Source of the DNA: Acidobacteriota bacterium
GTDB taxonomy: Bacteria; Acidobacteriota; Blastocatellia; Pyrinomonadales; Pyrinomonadaceae
NCBI GenBank assembly: GCA_020853255.1
Contig: JADYZI010000054.1
Span: 1 to 5,948 of the forward strand
Direction of reading: 5' to 3'
DNA length: 5,948 nucleotides
Both the position numbers and the translations under genes were made by a program. This document shows positions 5,862 to 5,948 of the stretch, one piece after another. The notes under the pieces were generated by a model. That model was not told the DNA's origin and made no database searches. It saw only the letters and a program-made list of their open reading frames with translations. Numbering within the stretch: position 1 is the stretch's first letter; every line of letters starts with the position of its first letter.

Positions 5862-5948
5862 GGAAATGCACATTTTGCTGTAAAACACCTTTGGTTTTGG
5901 TTGATTTACCCCTAAAATCGATATTGATAAAGTGCGGAAGCGAATCGG

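Noticed and set aside
5891..5918. Possible plus-strand promoter TTGGTT-N16-TAAAAT leading out of the window
   Set aside because: The -35 match is poor and no gene start is visible to the right within the window, so it cannot be supported.

Overview
The window carries most of a nitrate-reductase-type gene cluster reading left to right, followed by a convergent gene for a di-iron, Fe-S cluster repair protein (RIC/YtfE/ScdA type). The organism is a bacterium of roughly 50-55% GC (estimated by eye) with good Shine-Dalgarno sites and tightly packed or overlapping genes. An Acidobacteriota-like or other environmental Gram-negative lineage would fit, but that is only an impression and nothing here fixes the taxon.

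Layout. Bases 3-1979 (+) encode the catalytic molybdopterin subunit, closest by eye to assimilatory nitrate reductases (NasA/NasC); its N-terminus lies outside the window. Directly behind it come a four-cluster [4Fe-4S] ferredoxin subunit (1980-2633), a membrane-anchored Rieske [2Fe-2S] protein with a Tat-like N-terminus (2649-3206), a 98-residue two-helix membrane protein (3196-3492), a small Cys/His DUF3565-type protein (3467-3670) and a ten-helix TDT/SLAC1/TehA-family channel (3642-4730). Gaps are 0 and 15 bases and the last three junctions overlap, so all six are almost certainly one operon whose promoter lies upstream of the window.

The ric gene runs on the minus strand (5698-4826) towards the operon and ends at a clear intrinsic terminator (4792-4746). 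Upstream of it are about 250 bases without a gene. They hold a 16-base palindrome resembling an FNR/DNR/NnrR site (5828-5843), a second perfect palindrome four bases further on (5847-5861) and candidate promoter elements.

How the parts may work together (inference): the Mo subunit reduces nitrate with electrons passed through the ferredoxin subunit and perhaps the Rieske protein and the small membrane protein. No NarI- or NapC-like quinol oxidase is visible. The SLAC1-type channel could move nitrate or nitrite. RIC would repair Fe-S clusters damaged by nitric oxide derived from nitrite. The least conventional points are the Rieske/small-membrane-protein electron path, the channel inside the operon, and the His/Cys-rich tail on RIC.
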